A stretch of DNA of 64,000 nucleotides from Enhygromyxa salina. GTDB lineage: Bacteria; Myxococcota_A; Polyangia; Nannocystales; Nannocystaceae. Below are positions 34,886 through 41,977 of the stretch, in pieces. Position numbers and translations under genes: made by a program. The DNA is taken from assembly GCF_000737335.2 (NCBI RefSeq), contig NZ_JMCC02000004.1, positions 96,375-160,374 of the forward strand. The letters are read 5' to 3'. Each line of letters opens with the position of its first letter. Position 1 is the stretch's first letter. Under the pieces are notes generated by a model. The model had not been told where the DNA came from. It searched no databases and saw only the letters and a list, made by a program, of their open reading frames with translations.

Positions 34886-36745
34886 GTGACGACCTTGCCG
34901 CGGCCGTGGGCTGTTACCTTTGTGTTGGGTGCTGTCGGGTTGGCCGCGCTGTGGGTGACGGCTGGCTCGAGCAGGCCGGCTCAGGCGTCGCCGACGGAGT
35001 CGCTTCAAAATCCGCTGACCTTGGACTTTCAGTGCTCGGGCTGCCACCAGTTCGCGAACAACCCGCTCGCGGAGGATCTGCCGCCGCATGCTCCGGCGGC
35101 GTACTTTGGCACGCTGATGGCCAACGCGGCCCGGGATCCGGTGTTTTGGGCTGGGGTCGCGCTGGCCTCGGACGACTACCCCGGCGAGACCGAAGACTGC
35201 GTGCGTTGCCATGCGCCGCGGGCGTTTCTCGAGGGGCGCGGCGACGCGATCGCCATGGATGAGCTGATCCCGCCGGACTTCAACAGCGTCAGCTGCGAGG
35301 TCTGCCACCGGGCGATCGATGACGGCGTCACGCCGCCGGGCAACGCTCGCTTCGTGCTCGATGACACGCTCGTCGATGGCGAGCCGGCGCGGCGCGGACC
35401 GTGGGGGTACGTCGATCCCGAAGGGCCCCCGCTGCCGCCCCATCCGATCATTCAGGACCTCGAATTTCTGCCCAGCTCGCGGATGTGCGGGACCTGCCAC
35501 GACGTCACGACGGGTCGGGCCCGCCTCGACGATCAGGGCGCGCCGATCGGCGTGAACTTCAACGAGCAGCGGACCTACAGCGAGTGGTTGGGCAGCGTCT
35601 ACGCGCAGCCCGGCGACGAGGCCCAGACCTGCCAGGACTGTCACATGGCGCTCGTCGAGGTCCCGGCCGCGGGCTGCATGGAGTACGAGAACATCGGCGA
35701 GTTCGCCGAGTCCGGGGCCCGGCGACACTTGATGCTTGGCGCCAACATGCAGGCGCTGCGGGTGATCGCGGACAACTCCCCAGGGGCCAACGGCAACGCG
35801 ATCGACGTCGCGCTGGGGCTGTTCGATGAATTCCTGGCGACCGCCGCCACCCTCGAGGTGCAGTTTCCGGCGGCCGTGGATCTGCAAGCTGGGATCGACG
35901 CGCTGGACGTGCGCGTGACCAACAACACCGGCCACAAGCTGCCAACTGGCTACAGCGAAGGTCGGGTGATGTGGCTCGAGGTCACGGCTCGCTACGCGGG
36001 GGAGATCGTGTGGTCTTCGGGGCTGTGGGACGGCGCTGAGATCGAGCAAGACAGTCAGCTGCGCAGCTACGAAGGCGTGGCCCAGCGCTGGGCCGACGGG
36101 ACCCGCAACCACTTGCTGCTCAACGACCACTGGGTTCACGACACCCGGATCCCACCCAAGGGGTTGGTCCAGGACATTCAGACTGATCCGGTCGGTGATC
36201 GCTACGCGCCGCTGCCCGACGACACCTGGCCACACTACGATGATCACAGCTATGCGTTTGGCCCGGTGTCAGTCGTGGACGTGACGCCCGACGACGCCAG
36301 CGACGACGAGCTCGAGCTCGAGCTGCGGCTCTTGTATGTGATCAACACCCAGAGCTACCTCGACCAGCTGCGCGATGACAACGACGTCAACGACGCCGGG
36401 CAGGCGGTCCACGACATGTACATGGACGACGGGGGGCCTGCGCCGATGGTGCTGAGCACGGCCGCGGTCACCGTCCCGCTCACGGGGCTCGAGCAGCCTG
36501 ATCCTGGCGATGGGGATGGCGATGGGGATCCGGGCGACGGCGACGGCGACGGCGATGGGGATCCTGGGGATGGCGATGGCGACGGGGATCCGGCCGGCAT
36601 GACCAGCGAGAGCGGCGGCGAAGCGGCGGGTGGCAACGACGACGGCGGCGGGTGTGGCTGCGCGGTCGGTGGCGCGGGCGGTCCGTTGACGCTCGGGGTC
36701 GGGTCGCTGCTGCTGTTGCTCGGCGTCCGCCGACGGCGGCGTTGA
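34886..36745 (+). CDS. Five-heme c-type cytochrome with Gly-Asp linker and MYXO-CTERM-like tail
   Basis: 619 residues from a GTG at 34886. Signal peptide (VTFVLGAVGLAALWVTA). Five heme motifs: CSGCH, CVRCH, CEVCH, CGTCH and CQDCH, all in the first ~260 residues, followed by a beta-rich region (NNTGHKLPTGYSEGR, typical of multiheme 'cytochrome c554-like' proteins). A DGDGDGDPGDGDG linker precedes a C-terminal GCGCAVGGAG, a hydrophobic helix (LTLGVGSLLLLLGV) and RRRRR, the cysteine-helix-arginine pattern of MYXO-CTERM. Probably a surface-anchored electron-transfer protein. TAGGGT ends 7 nt before the GTG, with no Shine-Dalgarno. Confidence 0.88.
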   Translation: MTTLPRPWAVTFVLGAVGLAALWVTAGSSRPAQASPTESLQNPLTLDFQCSGCHQFANNPLAEDLPPHAPAAYFGTLMANAARDPVFWAGVALASDDYPGETEDCVRCHAPRAFLEGRGDAIAMDELIPPDFNSVSCEVCHRAIDDGVTPPGNARFVLDDTLVDGEPARRGPWGYVDPEGPPLPPHPIIQDLEFLPSSRMCGTCHDVTTGRARLDDQGAPIGVNFNEQRTYSEWLGSVYAQPGDEAQTCQDCHMALVEVPAAGCMEYENIGEFAESGARRHLMLGANMQALRVIADNSPGANGNAIDVALGLFDEFLATAATLEVQFPAAVDLQAGIDALDVRVTNNTGHKLPTGYSEGRVMWLEVTARYAGEIVWSSGLWDGAEIEQDSQLRSYEGVAQRWADGTRNHLLLNDHWVHDTRIPPKGLVQDIQTDPVGDRYAPLPDDTWPHYDDHSYAFGPVSVVDVTPDDASDDELELELRLLYVINTQSYLDQLRDDNDVNDAGQAVHDMYMDDGGPAPMVLSTAAVTVPLTGLEQPDPGDGDGDGDPGDGDGDGDGDPGDGDGDGDPAGMTSESGGEAAGGNDDGGGCGCAVGGAGGPLTLGVGSLLLLLGVRRRRR

Positions 36746-36864
36746 TCTGCCCACGAGACCCCGCAGAACGCCGTCCGCGCCCACGCCTGGCCGGAAGCTT
36801 GGATCTTGGGCCCCGGCGCCGTGATCGAATCCCCTGCGTCCTGGCACAACCAAGCCGAGCCCCC

Positions 36865-37779
36865 ATGACCACCTCGCGCTTGATCCTGACCTTGTCCTTG
36901 TCGCTCTTCACCGGCCTGACCGTCGCCGCTTGCGATGGCGGCGGCGATGCAGATGGCGGCGGCGCCACCAGCCCCGAGGGGCGCGCCTGCGAGGTCTCGG
37001 GCGAGGCCATCACCTGCGACGAGGCCACGGGCACGGCGTCGTACTGCGGCTACATGGAGCTGTACGAGGCCCAGGACAACTACGGCGATCTGTCGCAGGG
37101 TCCGTGCATCAGCGTCGAGGAGATCGAGTGCGAGCCCGGCGACTATCGGCACGAGGGCCCGACCAGCGACCCCACCGGCGAAGATCTGTGCCCGGGCATC
37201 GACTACCACTGCCAGGTCGTTGGCGGCGAGCCGATCTGGGTCGAGCAGCTGTGCAACACACCGTTGGTGCTGCGCTTCGATCAGCGCCCGATCGAGATGA
37301 TCGCCCAAGAGTCCACGCCCGCGGCGACCTTCGACATCAACATGCGCCCGAACTCGTGCATCACCACCGACTGGCCGACGGCGGCGACGCCCTGGCTGGT
37401 CGTCGACCTCGACGGCAACGGCAGCATCGATGGCGGCAACGAGCTGTTTGGCTCGGGCTCGCGGCTGACCAACGGTCGCCACGCCGAGCATGGGTTCGCG
37501 GCGCTCGCCGAGTTCGACAGCAACGCCGACGGCAGCGTCGACTCCAGCGACGCCCGGTTTGGTGAGCTGATGCTGTGGCGCGACTGGAACGCCGACCGCC
37601 TGTCGACGTCCGGCGAGCTCGAGCCGCTCGCCAACGCGGGGGTCGAGCGCCTCGCGGTAGATTATTGGGTCCAGACCGAGTGTGACGAGCGCGGCAACTG
37701 TGGGGTCCAGCGCTCGGCCTTCGAGTTCGCTGGCGGCAGCGTGGGCGAGGTCGTCGACATCTACCTCAGCTGCCAGTAG
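36865..37779 (+). CDS. Lipoprotein with EF-hand-like calcium-binding C-terminus
   Basis: 304 residues. Signal peptide MTTSRLILTLSLSLFTGLTVAAC with the lipobox VAAC. The middle region has disulfide-prone cysteines (YCGYMELYEAQDNYG; GIDYHCQVVGG). The C-terminal third contains EF-hand/dockerin-like loops: DLDGNGSIDGGNELFGSGS and DSNADGSVDSSDARFGELMLWRDWNAD, a pattern seen in RTX-like surface proteins. Calcium binding is inferred from the Asp-x-Asp-x-Asn/Asp-Gly pattern. Function unknown. Located 119 nt after the five-heme gene on the same strand. Confidence 0.72.
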   Translation: MTTSRLILTLSLSLFTGLTVAACDGGGDADGGGATSPEGRACEVSGEAITCDEATGTASYCGYMELYEAQDNYGDLSQGPCISVEEIECEPGDYRHEGPTSDPTGEDLCPGIDYHCQVVGGEPIWVEQLCNTPLVLRFDQRPIEMIAQESTPAATFDINMRPNSCITTDWPTAATPWLVVDLDGNGSIDGGNELFGSGSRLTNGRHAEHGFAALAEFDSNADGSVDSSDARFGELMLWRDWNADRLSTSGELEPLANAGVERLAVDYWVQTECDERGNCGVQRSAFEFAGGSVGEVVDIYLSCQ

Positions 37780-37851
37780 CCGGTCGTTGGTCGATCAGGT
37801 CGGCATTGCGGGCGCGAGAGCTGTCCAAGCCATCCGAACGAGCCGCTCTCG

Positions 37852-37885
37852 GGGGCCATGATGTCCTCGCGGACAACATGGCCCC
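37852..37885. terminator. Hairpin between convergent genes
   Basis: GGGGCCATG (37852-37860) pairs with CATGGCCCC (37877-37885), with an inner GTCC/GGAC pair. It sits between the convergent gene ends at 37779 and 37915. Confidence 0.6.
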
Positions 37886-37914
37886 TGGGAACGAACAAAC
37901 ACCCGATGTGGGCG

Positions 37915-39363
37915 CTAATTCGTGGGCACGATGCGGTAGATGCTGCCGTTCGCGGTGCCGATGAACACGTCACCCCAGGCGTTGCCGCCGAACCCGAGCA
38001 CGTTGTCGAACACCGGCGTGTCGAGCACCTCGCCGTCGGGATCGAGCAACGTCGTCGTGGTTCCGTCCCAGGTCAGCGCGTCGACGCGGCCGTTGCAGTA
38101 GTCGCCGAAGAAGTAGGTGCCGCTCCAGGTGGGGACCTCGCAGCTGCGGTACACGTTGCCGCCGGTGACCGAGCAGTTGTTCTGACCGTGGCCGTAGTCG
38201 TGGATCGGGTAGGTCAGGCCGTCGGCGTTGACCTGGCCCGCGGTCATCGGGCTGCCGGCGATGCACGGCGCGCCCTGGAAGCACGAGAAGCCCTCCATGT
38301 CGCTCCAGCCGTGGTCCGAGCCGGCGACGACAACGGCGATCTCCTCGCGGGCGTTCTGGCCGACGTCGCCCACGTAGAGCTCGTCGGTCTCGAGGTCGAA
38401 CGCGAACCGCCACGGGTTGCGGAACCCGAGCGCCCAGATCTCTGGGGCGACGCTGTCGTCACTCAAGAACGGGTTGTCGGCCGGGATCCCGTAGTCGAAG
38501 GGCCCGTACTGCGGGCAGCCCTGGCACGAGACCGGGTCCTTGTCGGCGACGCCGGTCGGCTCGACGTCGATGCGCAGCATCTTGGCTAGCAGCACGCCAA
38601 AGTCGCGGCCGGTGTTGAACTGATCGTTCGCGGCTCCGCCGTCGCCCATGCCGATGTACAGATAGTCGTCGGGGCCAAACGCGATCATGCCACCGTCGTG
38701 GTTGGGCGCTGGCTGATGCAGCTCGAGGACCACGCGCTCGCTCCCGTCGACGGCCTCGTTGGCGTTGAGGTCGATCGTGAACTCGGAGATCCGCGTCATG
38801 CTCTCACCTTGCGGCGAGTAGTTGATGTAGACGCGCGGATCGTCGGGGTAGAGCGGGTGGAACGCGAACCCGAGCAGGCCAAACTCGCTCTGGGTCGTGA
38901 CGTTGACGCTCAAGAACGGGTTGGGCTGCTCGTCGCCCGTGTTCATGTCAACGACCAAGATGTCGCCGCCGCGATCGACCACGTAGAGCTCGTCGGGCTT
39001 GGTCGGGTGGCCGGTCACGAGCAGCGGCTCGCCGAGCCCGCTGGCGATCAGCTCGGTCGAGATGCCGCTCGGGTTGTCCACGGCGGTGTAGGGGCAGGGC
39101 GGGGGCATCGGGTGGGGGTCGCCGTCTCCGTCGCCATCGCCGTCGCCGTCGCCATCTCCGTCGCCGTCGCCGTCTCCGGGATCGCCATCGCCATCGCCGT
39201 CGCCGTCGCCATCGCCATCGCCATCGCCGTCTCCGTCTCCGTCTCCGTCTCCGGTCGTGTCGGTGGTGGTGGTGTCGGCGGGTGTGTCATCGTTGCAAGC
39301 GAGCGCGCCAGCGAGGCTCAAGCTCGCGAGCACACAAGAGATGCGAAGGGTATGTCGAGTCAT
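37915..39363 (-). CDS. PQQ-dependent sugar dehydrogenase-like lipoprotein with Gly-Asp linker
   Basis: 482 residues. Signal peptide with lipobox ALAC, a Thr-rich part, and a ~45-residue GDGDGD linker, then a glucose/sorbosone dehydrogenase (GSDH) beta-propeller: GLGEPLLVTGHPTKPDELYVVDRGG, FGLLGFAFHPLYPDDPRVYINYS, NHDGGMIAFGPDDYLYIGMGDGG, ALGFRNPWRFAFDLETDELYVGDVGQ, and the late GGNVYRS. These match soluble quinoprotein glucose dehydrogenases, which oxidise sugars with PQQ. No PQQ synthesis genes are near. GACCAT is 7 nt before the ATG (39371-39376 plus-strand). The linker DNA spans about 39115-39255. Confidence 0.85.
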   Translation of the reverse strand: MTRHTLRISCVLASLSLAGALACNDDTPADTTTTDTTGDGDGDGDGDGDGDGDGDGDGDGDPGDGDGDGDGDGDGDGDGDGDPHPMPPPCPYTAVDNPSGISTELIASGLGEPLLVTGHPTKPDELYVVDRGGDILVVDMNTGDEQPNPFLSVNVTTQSEFGLLGFAFHPLYPDDPRVYINYSPQGESMTRISEFTIDLNANEAVDGSERVVLELHQPAPNHDGGMIAFGPDDYLYIGMGDGGAANDQFNTGRDFGVLLAKMLRIDVEPTGVADKDPVSCQGCPQYGPFDYGIPADNPFLSDDSVAPEIWALGFRNPWRFAFDLETDELYVGDVGQNAREEIAVVVAGSDHGWSDMEGFSCFQGAPCIAGSPMTAGQVNADGLTYPIHDYGHGQNNCSVTGGNVYRSCEVPTWSGTYFFGDYCNGRVDALTWDGTTTTLLDPDGEVLDTPVFDNVLGFGGNAWGDVFIGTANGSIYRIVPTN

Positions 39364-39543
39364 GGCGCAGATGGTCCCTCGCGAGGGCGCGATCGCCAAT
39401 GCGTGGTCGACGGGGTTGACGCACACCCACGGCCGCTGGGGTGCTCGCGGGCAAGTCGCGCGGCTCTTGCCAACGTGCACAATTCTCACGATCCACGATC
39501 TCGCGGCTGCCCCCCTCGGGCCGATTCGTGTTCGCGAGCTTGA

Positions 39544-39549
39544 TATGCT
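39544..39549 (+). promoter_or_regulatory. Putative -10 element for a leaderless transcript
   Basis: TATGCT ends 7 nt before the ATG at 39557. This supports that ATG rather than the in-frame one at 39545, which overlaps the hexamer. Confidence 0.5.
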
Positions 39550-39556
39550 GCACCCG

Positions 39557-41143
39557 ATGGCGCGCAAGATGGTCCGATTTGGCTCGTTGTTGGGTTCTGC
39601 AGCGAGCCTGCTCGCGCTCGGGTGCGGCGGCCCGCAGGGTGACAGCAGCAGCAGCAACGGCGACGGCGTGAGCCTGAGCGAGACGGGAATCACCAGCGTT
39701 GGCGACGGCGACGGCGACGACAGCCCCGGCGACGGTGACGGCGACTCTGGTGACGGCGACGGTGATCCGGGCGACGGCGATCCGGGCGACGGCGACGGCG
39801 CCAAATTCGACCTTGCGAGCTTGCCCGACGCGGGCGGCGACCCGGTGCTGCCAACGATCCCCGAGACCTGCGACCAAGCGCTGATGATCGCGAGCACGGT
39901 TGGCTGTGAATTCCACGCCAACAAGATGCAGAACTTCATCGAGGAGCCAAGCTCGCTGGTGCTCGGCAACGTGTCCGAGGACAACATTGCGAGCATCAAC
40001 GTCTACTTTGGCGCGAACGGAGGCGAGCAGCTGGTCGCTGGCCCCGTCGACATCCCGCCCGGCGGCACCTACGAGTACGTGATGGGCATGCCCGGGCAGC
40101 CAGGCACCGGCTCGGTCCACCGGACCGGCGGCGCGTTCAAGGTTGTCAGCGATCGCCCGATCGTGGCCTATCAGCACTCACCGATCATGGCCGAGGCCCA
40201 CAATGACTCGTCCATGCTGATCCCCGATCACGCCCAGGGTCAAAACTACATCGCCGCAACCTATACCCACAATGTCTCGGGTCCGCCCTATTTCAACGTG
40301 GTCGGCATCCACGACAACACCATGGTGACCTGGGAGCCGCCGCAGGCGACAACGGCCGGACCCGGGGTCCCGGCGGTCCCGGCGTTTGGCATGGGTCAGG
40401 TCCAGATCAACGCCTATGACATGCTGCAGGTCGTCACGCCCAACGACATGTCGGGCACGATCATCACCACCAGCGAGCCGGCCTGGGTGGTCGCGGCGAT
40501 GCCCTGCGTCAATGTGCCCAATGGCGTGACCTTTTGTGATCACATCGAAGAGCAGCTGCTGCCGCTCGAGTATTGGGGCATGGAGTACGTCGCCGCTCAC
40601 GCGCCGCAGCGCGGCAACGAGAGCTACTACTGGCGGGTGTTCTCGGGCGCCGACGCGGTCACGGTGATCACGGATCCGCCGCAGCCCCAGACCCCGGTCG
40701 TGCTCGATCGCGGCGAGTTCATCGAGTTCTCGACCCAAGACAGCTTCATCATCCAGGCCGACGGGCCGTTCATGCCCGTGCAGTACCTCGAGGGCCAAAA
40801 CGGCGGGGCGGGGACCGGGGATCCGGCCTCGTACCAAATGGTGCCAACCGAGCAATTCCTGCCTCGCTATGTGTTTGTCACGGGGTCCGGCTACGACCTC
40901 AACTACGTCCAGATCACGCGTCCGCTCGGGGCCGCAGATGTGTTCGTCGATGGTGTGCTCGTTGATGGGTATTATACCGTTGGGGCGTTCGAGGTCGCGG
41001 ACTGGTCGATCGGCTCGGGCGCGCACGTGGCCGACAGCGCGGCGCCGTTTGGCGTGACGCAGGTCGGCTATACAGACGTGACCTCGTACGCGTACCCGGG
41101 CGGGCTGCGGCTGGCGAAGATCAACCCAAATCCGCAGGGCTGA
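39557..41143 (+). CDS. IgGFc-binding-domain lipoprotein with Gly-Asp linker
   Basis: 528 residues. Signal peptide MARKMVRFGSLLGSAASLLALGCGG (lipobox ALGC), then GDGDGDD linker repeats (~residues 55-75). The rest matches the IgGFc-binding protein N-terminal domain: CEFHANKMQNF, NVYFGANGGEQLVAG, IPPGGTYEYVMG, RTGGAFKVVSDRPIVAYQHSPI, PDHAQGQNYIAATY, SGTIITTSEPAWVVAAMPCV and EYWGMEYVAAHAP. In bacteria this fold is found in large secreted and surface proteins; IgG binding is not implied. Divergent from the sugar dehydrogenase gene. It has a putative -10 at 39544. Confidence 0.82.
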   Translation: MARKMVRFGSLLGSAASLLALGCGGPQGDSSSSNGDGVSLSETGITSVGDGDGDDSPGDGDGDSGDGDGDPGDGDPGDGDGAKFDLASLPDAGGDPVLPTIPETCDQALMIASTVGCEFHANKMQNFIEEPSSLVLGNVSEDNIASINVYFGANGGEQLVAGPVDIPPGGTYEYVMGMPGQPGTGSVHRTGGAFKVVSDRPIVAYQHSPIMAEAHNDSSMLIPDHAQGQNYIAATYTHNVSGPPYFNVVGIHDNTMVTWEPPQATTAGPGVPAVPAFGMGQVQINAYDMLQVVTPNDMSGTIITTSEPAWVVAAMPCVNVPNGVTFCDHIEEQLLPLEYWGMEYVAAHAPQRGNESYYWRVFSGADAVTVITDPPQPQTPVVLDRGEFIEFSTQDSFIIQADGPFMPVQYLEGQNGGAGTGDPASYQMVPTEQFLPRYVFVTGSGYDLNYVQITRPLGAADVFVDGVLVDGYYTVGAFEVADWSIGSGAHVADSAAPFGVTQVGYTDVTSYAYPGGLRLAKINPNPQG

Positions 41144-41178
41144 GGCGCGGCGGCCTGGCGCGCAGTGTCACAATGATC

Positions 41179-41194
41179 CGGCGTAACCCTTGCG
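41179..41194 (+). promoter_or_regulatory. Sigma-54-like (-24/-12) promoter for the small-protein operon
   Basis: The sequence CGGCGTAACCCTTGCG has GG and GC separated by the exact 12-position spacing and a TT before the GC. The flanking bases match the consensus less well than the BON promoter. Its start site would be near 41205, upstream of the genes at 41256-41967. Confidence 0.4.
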
Positions 41195-41255
41195 CGGATC
41201 AACGACCTGCGCCGCGTGCAAAGCTCGCTCAGACTAGAGGCCAAGGAGACCCTCC

Positions 41256-41336
41256 ATGGCCCGATTTGTGACCCTTCCATTCCGACGATGCGCACCCGAA
41301 GGCGAGGTGGGTCATCGTGGCACCCCAACGCGCTGA
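41256..41336 (+). CDS. Short 26-residue upstream reading frame with strong Shine-Dalgarno
   Basis: AAGGAG lies 7-8 nt before the ATG at 41256, one of the best ribosome-binding sites in the window, but the frame stops after 26 codons (MARFVTLPFRRCAPEGEVGH..). Its last ~20 bp overlap the GTG start at 41317 of the next gene in another frame. It may act as a leader peptide for translational coupling, or the strong site may be a remnant. Confidence 0.35.
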   Translation: MARFVTLPFRRCAPEGEVGHRGTPTR

Positions 41337-41610
41337 GCCTACCCACAATCGCGACCGCAAGGCCCCGCGAGTGAGGACAGCCGACGCTGAACGAGCGGCG
41401 CAAACGGCGATTCAGCGCGGCCTCGATCGTGTGCGCGAAGGCGTGCGTCGGCGCCCGCTCACGGCCGTGGGCGGCGCGCTGCTCGCCGGGTTCGTGATTG
41501 GCAACGGCACGCCCCGCTTCGTTGCGCAGACGGCCTTGAGCATGGGCCTGCGTGCGTTACTCGGGCGCGTGTTCGCGGACGGCAGCGCGGCCCTCGATTC
41601 GCTCGACTAG
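41317..41610 (+). CDS. Small membrane-associated protein, DUF883/holin-like
   Basis: 97 residues from a GTG. A charged helix (AERAAQTAIQRGLDRVREGVRRRPLTAVGG) is followed by one hydrophobic segment (ALLAGFVIGNGTPRFVAQTALSMGLRALLG). This resembles the DUF883/ElaB-type ribosome- or membrane-anchored proteins. Function unknown. It precedes the YtxH-like gene by 45 nt and probably forms an operon with it. Confidence 0.5.
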   Translation: MAPQRAEPTHNRDRKAPRVRTADAERAAQTAIQRGLDRVREGVRRRPLTAVGGALLAGFVIGNGTPRFVAQTALSMGLRALLGRVFADGSAALDSLD

Positions 41611-41655
41611 CTTGACCCGGACTCCCAAGAATCAAAGCAAACGACAAGGAACGCC

Positions 41656-41967
41656 ATGAACATCGACAATCTCACTGACATCTCGCGCTCGGACGTGCTC
41701 CGGGCGCTCGGCCTGGGCCCGCGGGCAAGCGACTACATGTGGCCGGCGCTGGGCGTGTTCGCTTCGGGGCTCGTGTTGGGTGCTGGCGCGGCGCTGCTGT
41801 TTGCGCCCAAGTCCGGCGCCAAGCTACGCGCCGAGATCCGCGACGAGCTGCGCACGCAGATCGAAGAGATCGAACGAAAGCTGGGCATGATGAAGACCGA
41901 CGAGGACGAGCCCGACCCCGACGAGGTGGAAATGAACGAGGAAGAAGGACAAGAGCAGGCCGCCTGA
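41656..41967 (+). CDS. YtxH-domain-like small protein
   Basis: 103 residues. A hydrophobic segment (WPALGVFASGLVLGAGAALLFAPKSGAKLR) ends in the APKSG motif typical of YtxH/DUF883 proteins, followed by a long charged helix (RDELRTQIEEIERKLGMMK) and an acidic tail. AAGGA is 7 nt before the ATG. YtxH proteins are general-stress proteins of unknown mechanism. Convergent with the fusion gene at 41978. Confidence 0.75.
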   Translation: MNIDNLTDISRSDVLRALGLGPRASDYMWPALGVFASGLVLGAGAALLFAPKSGAKLRAEIRDELRTQIEEIERKLGMMKTDEDEPDPDEVEMNEEEGQEQAA

Positions 41968-41977
41968 GCGGCGTCAG

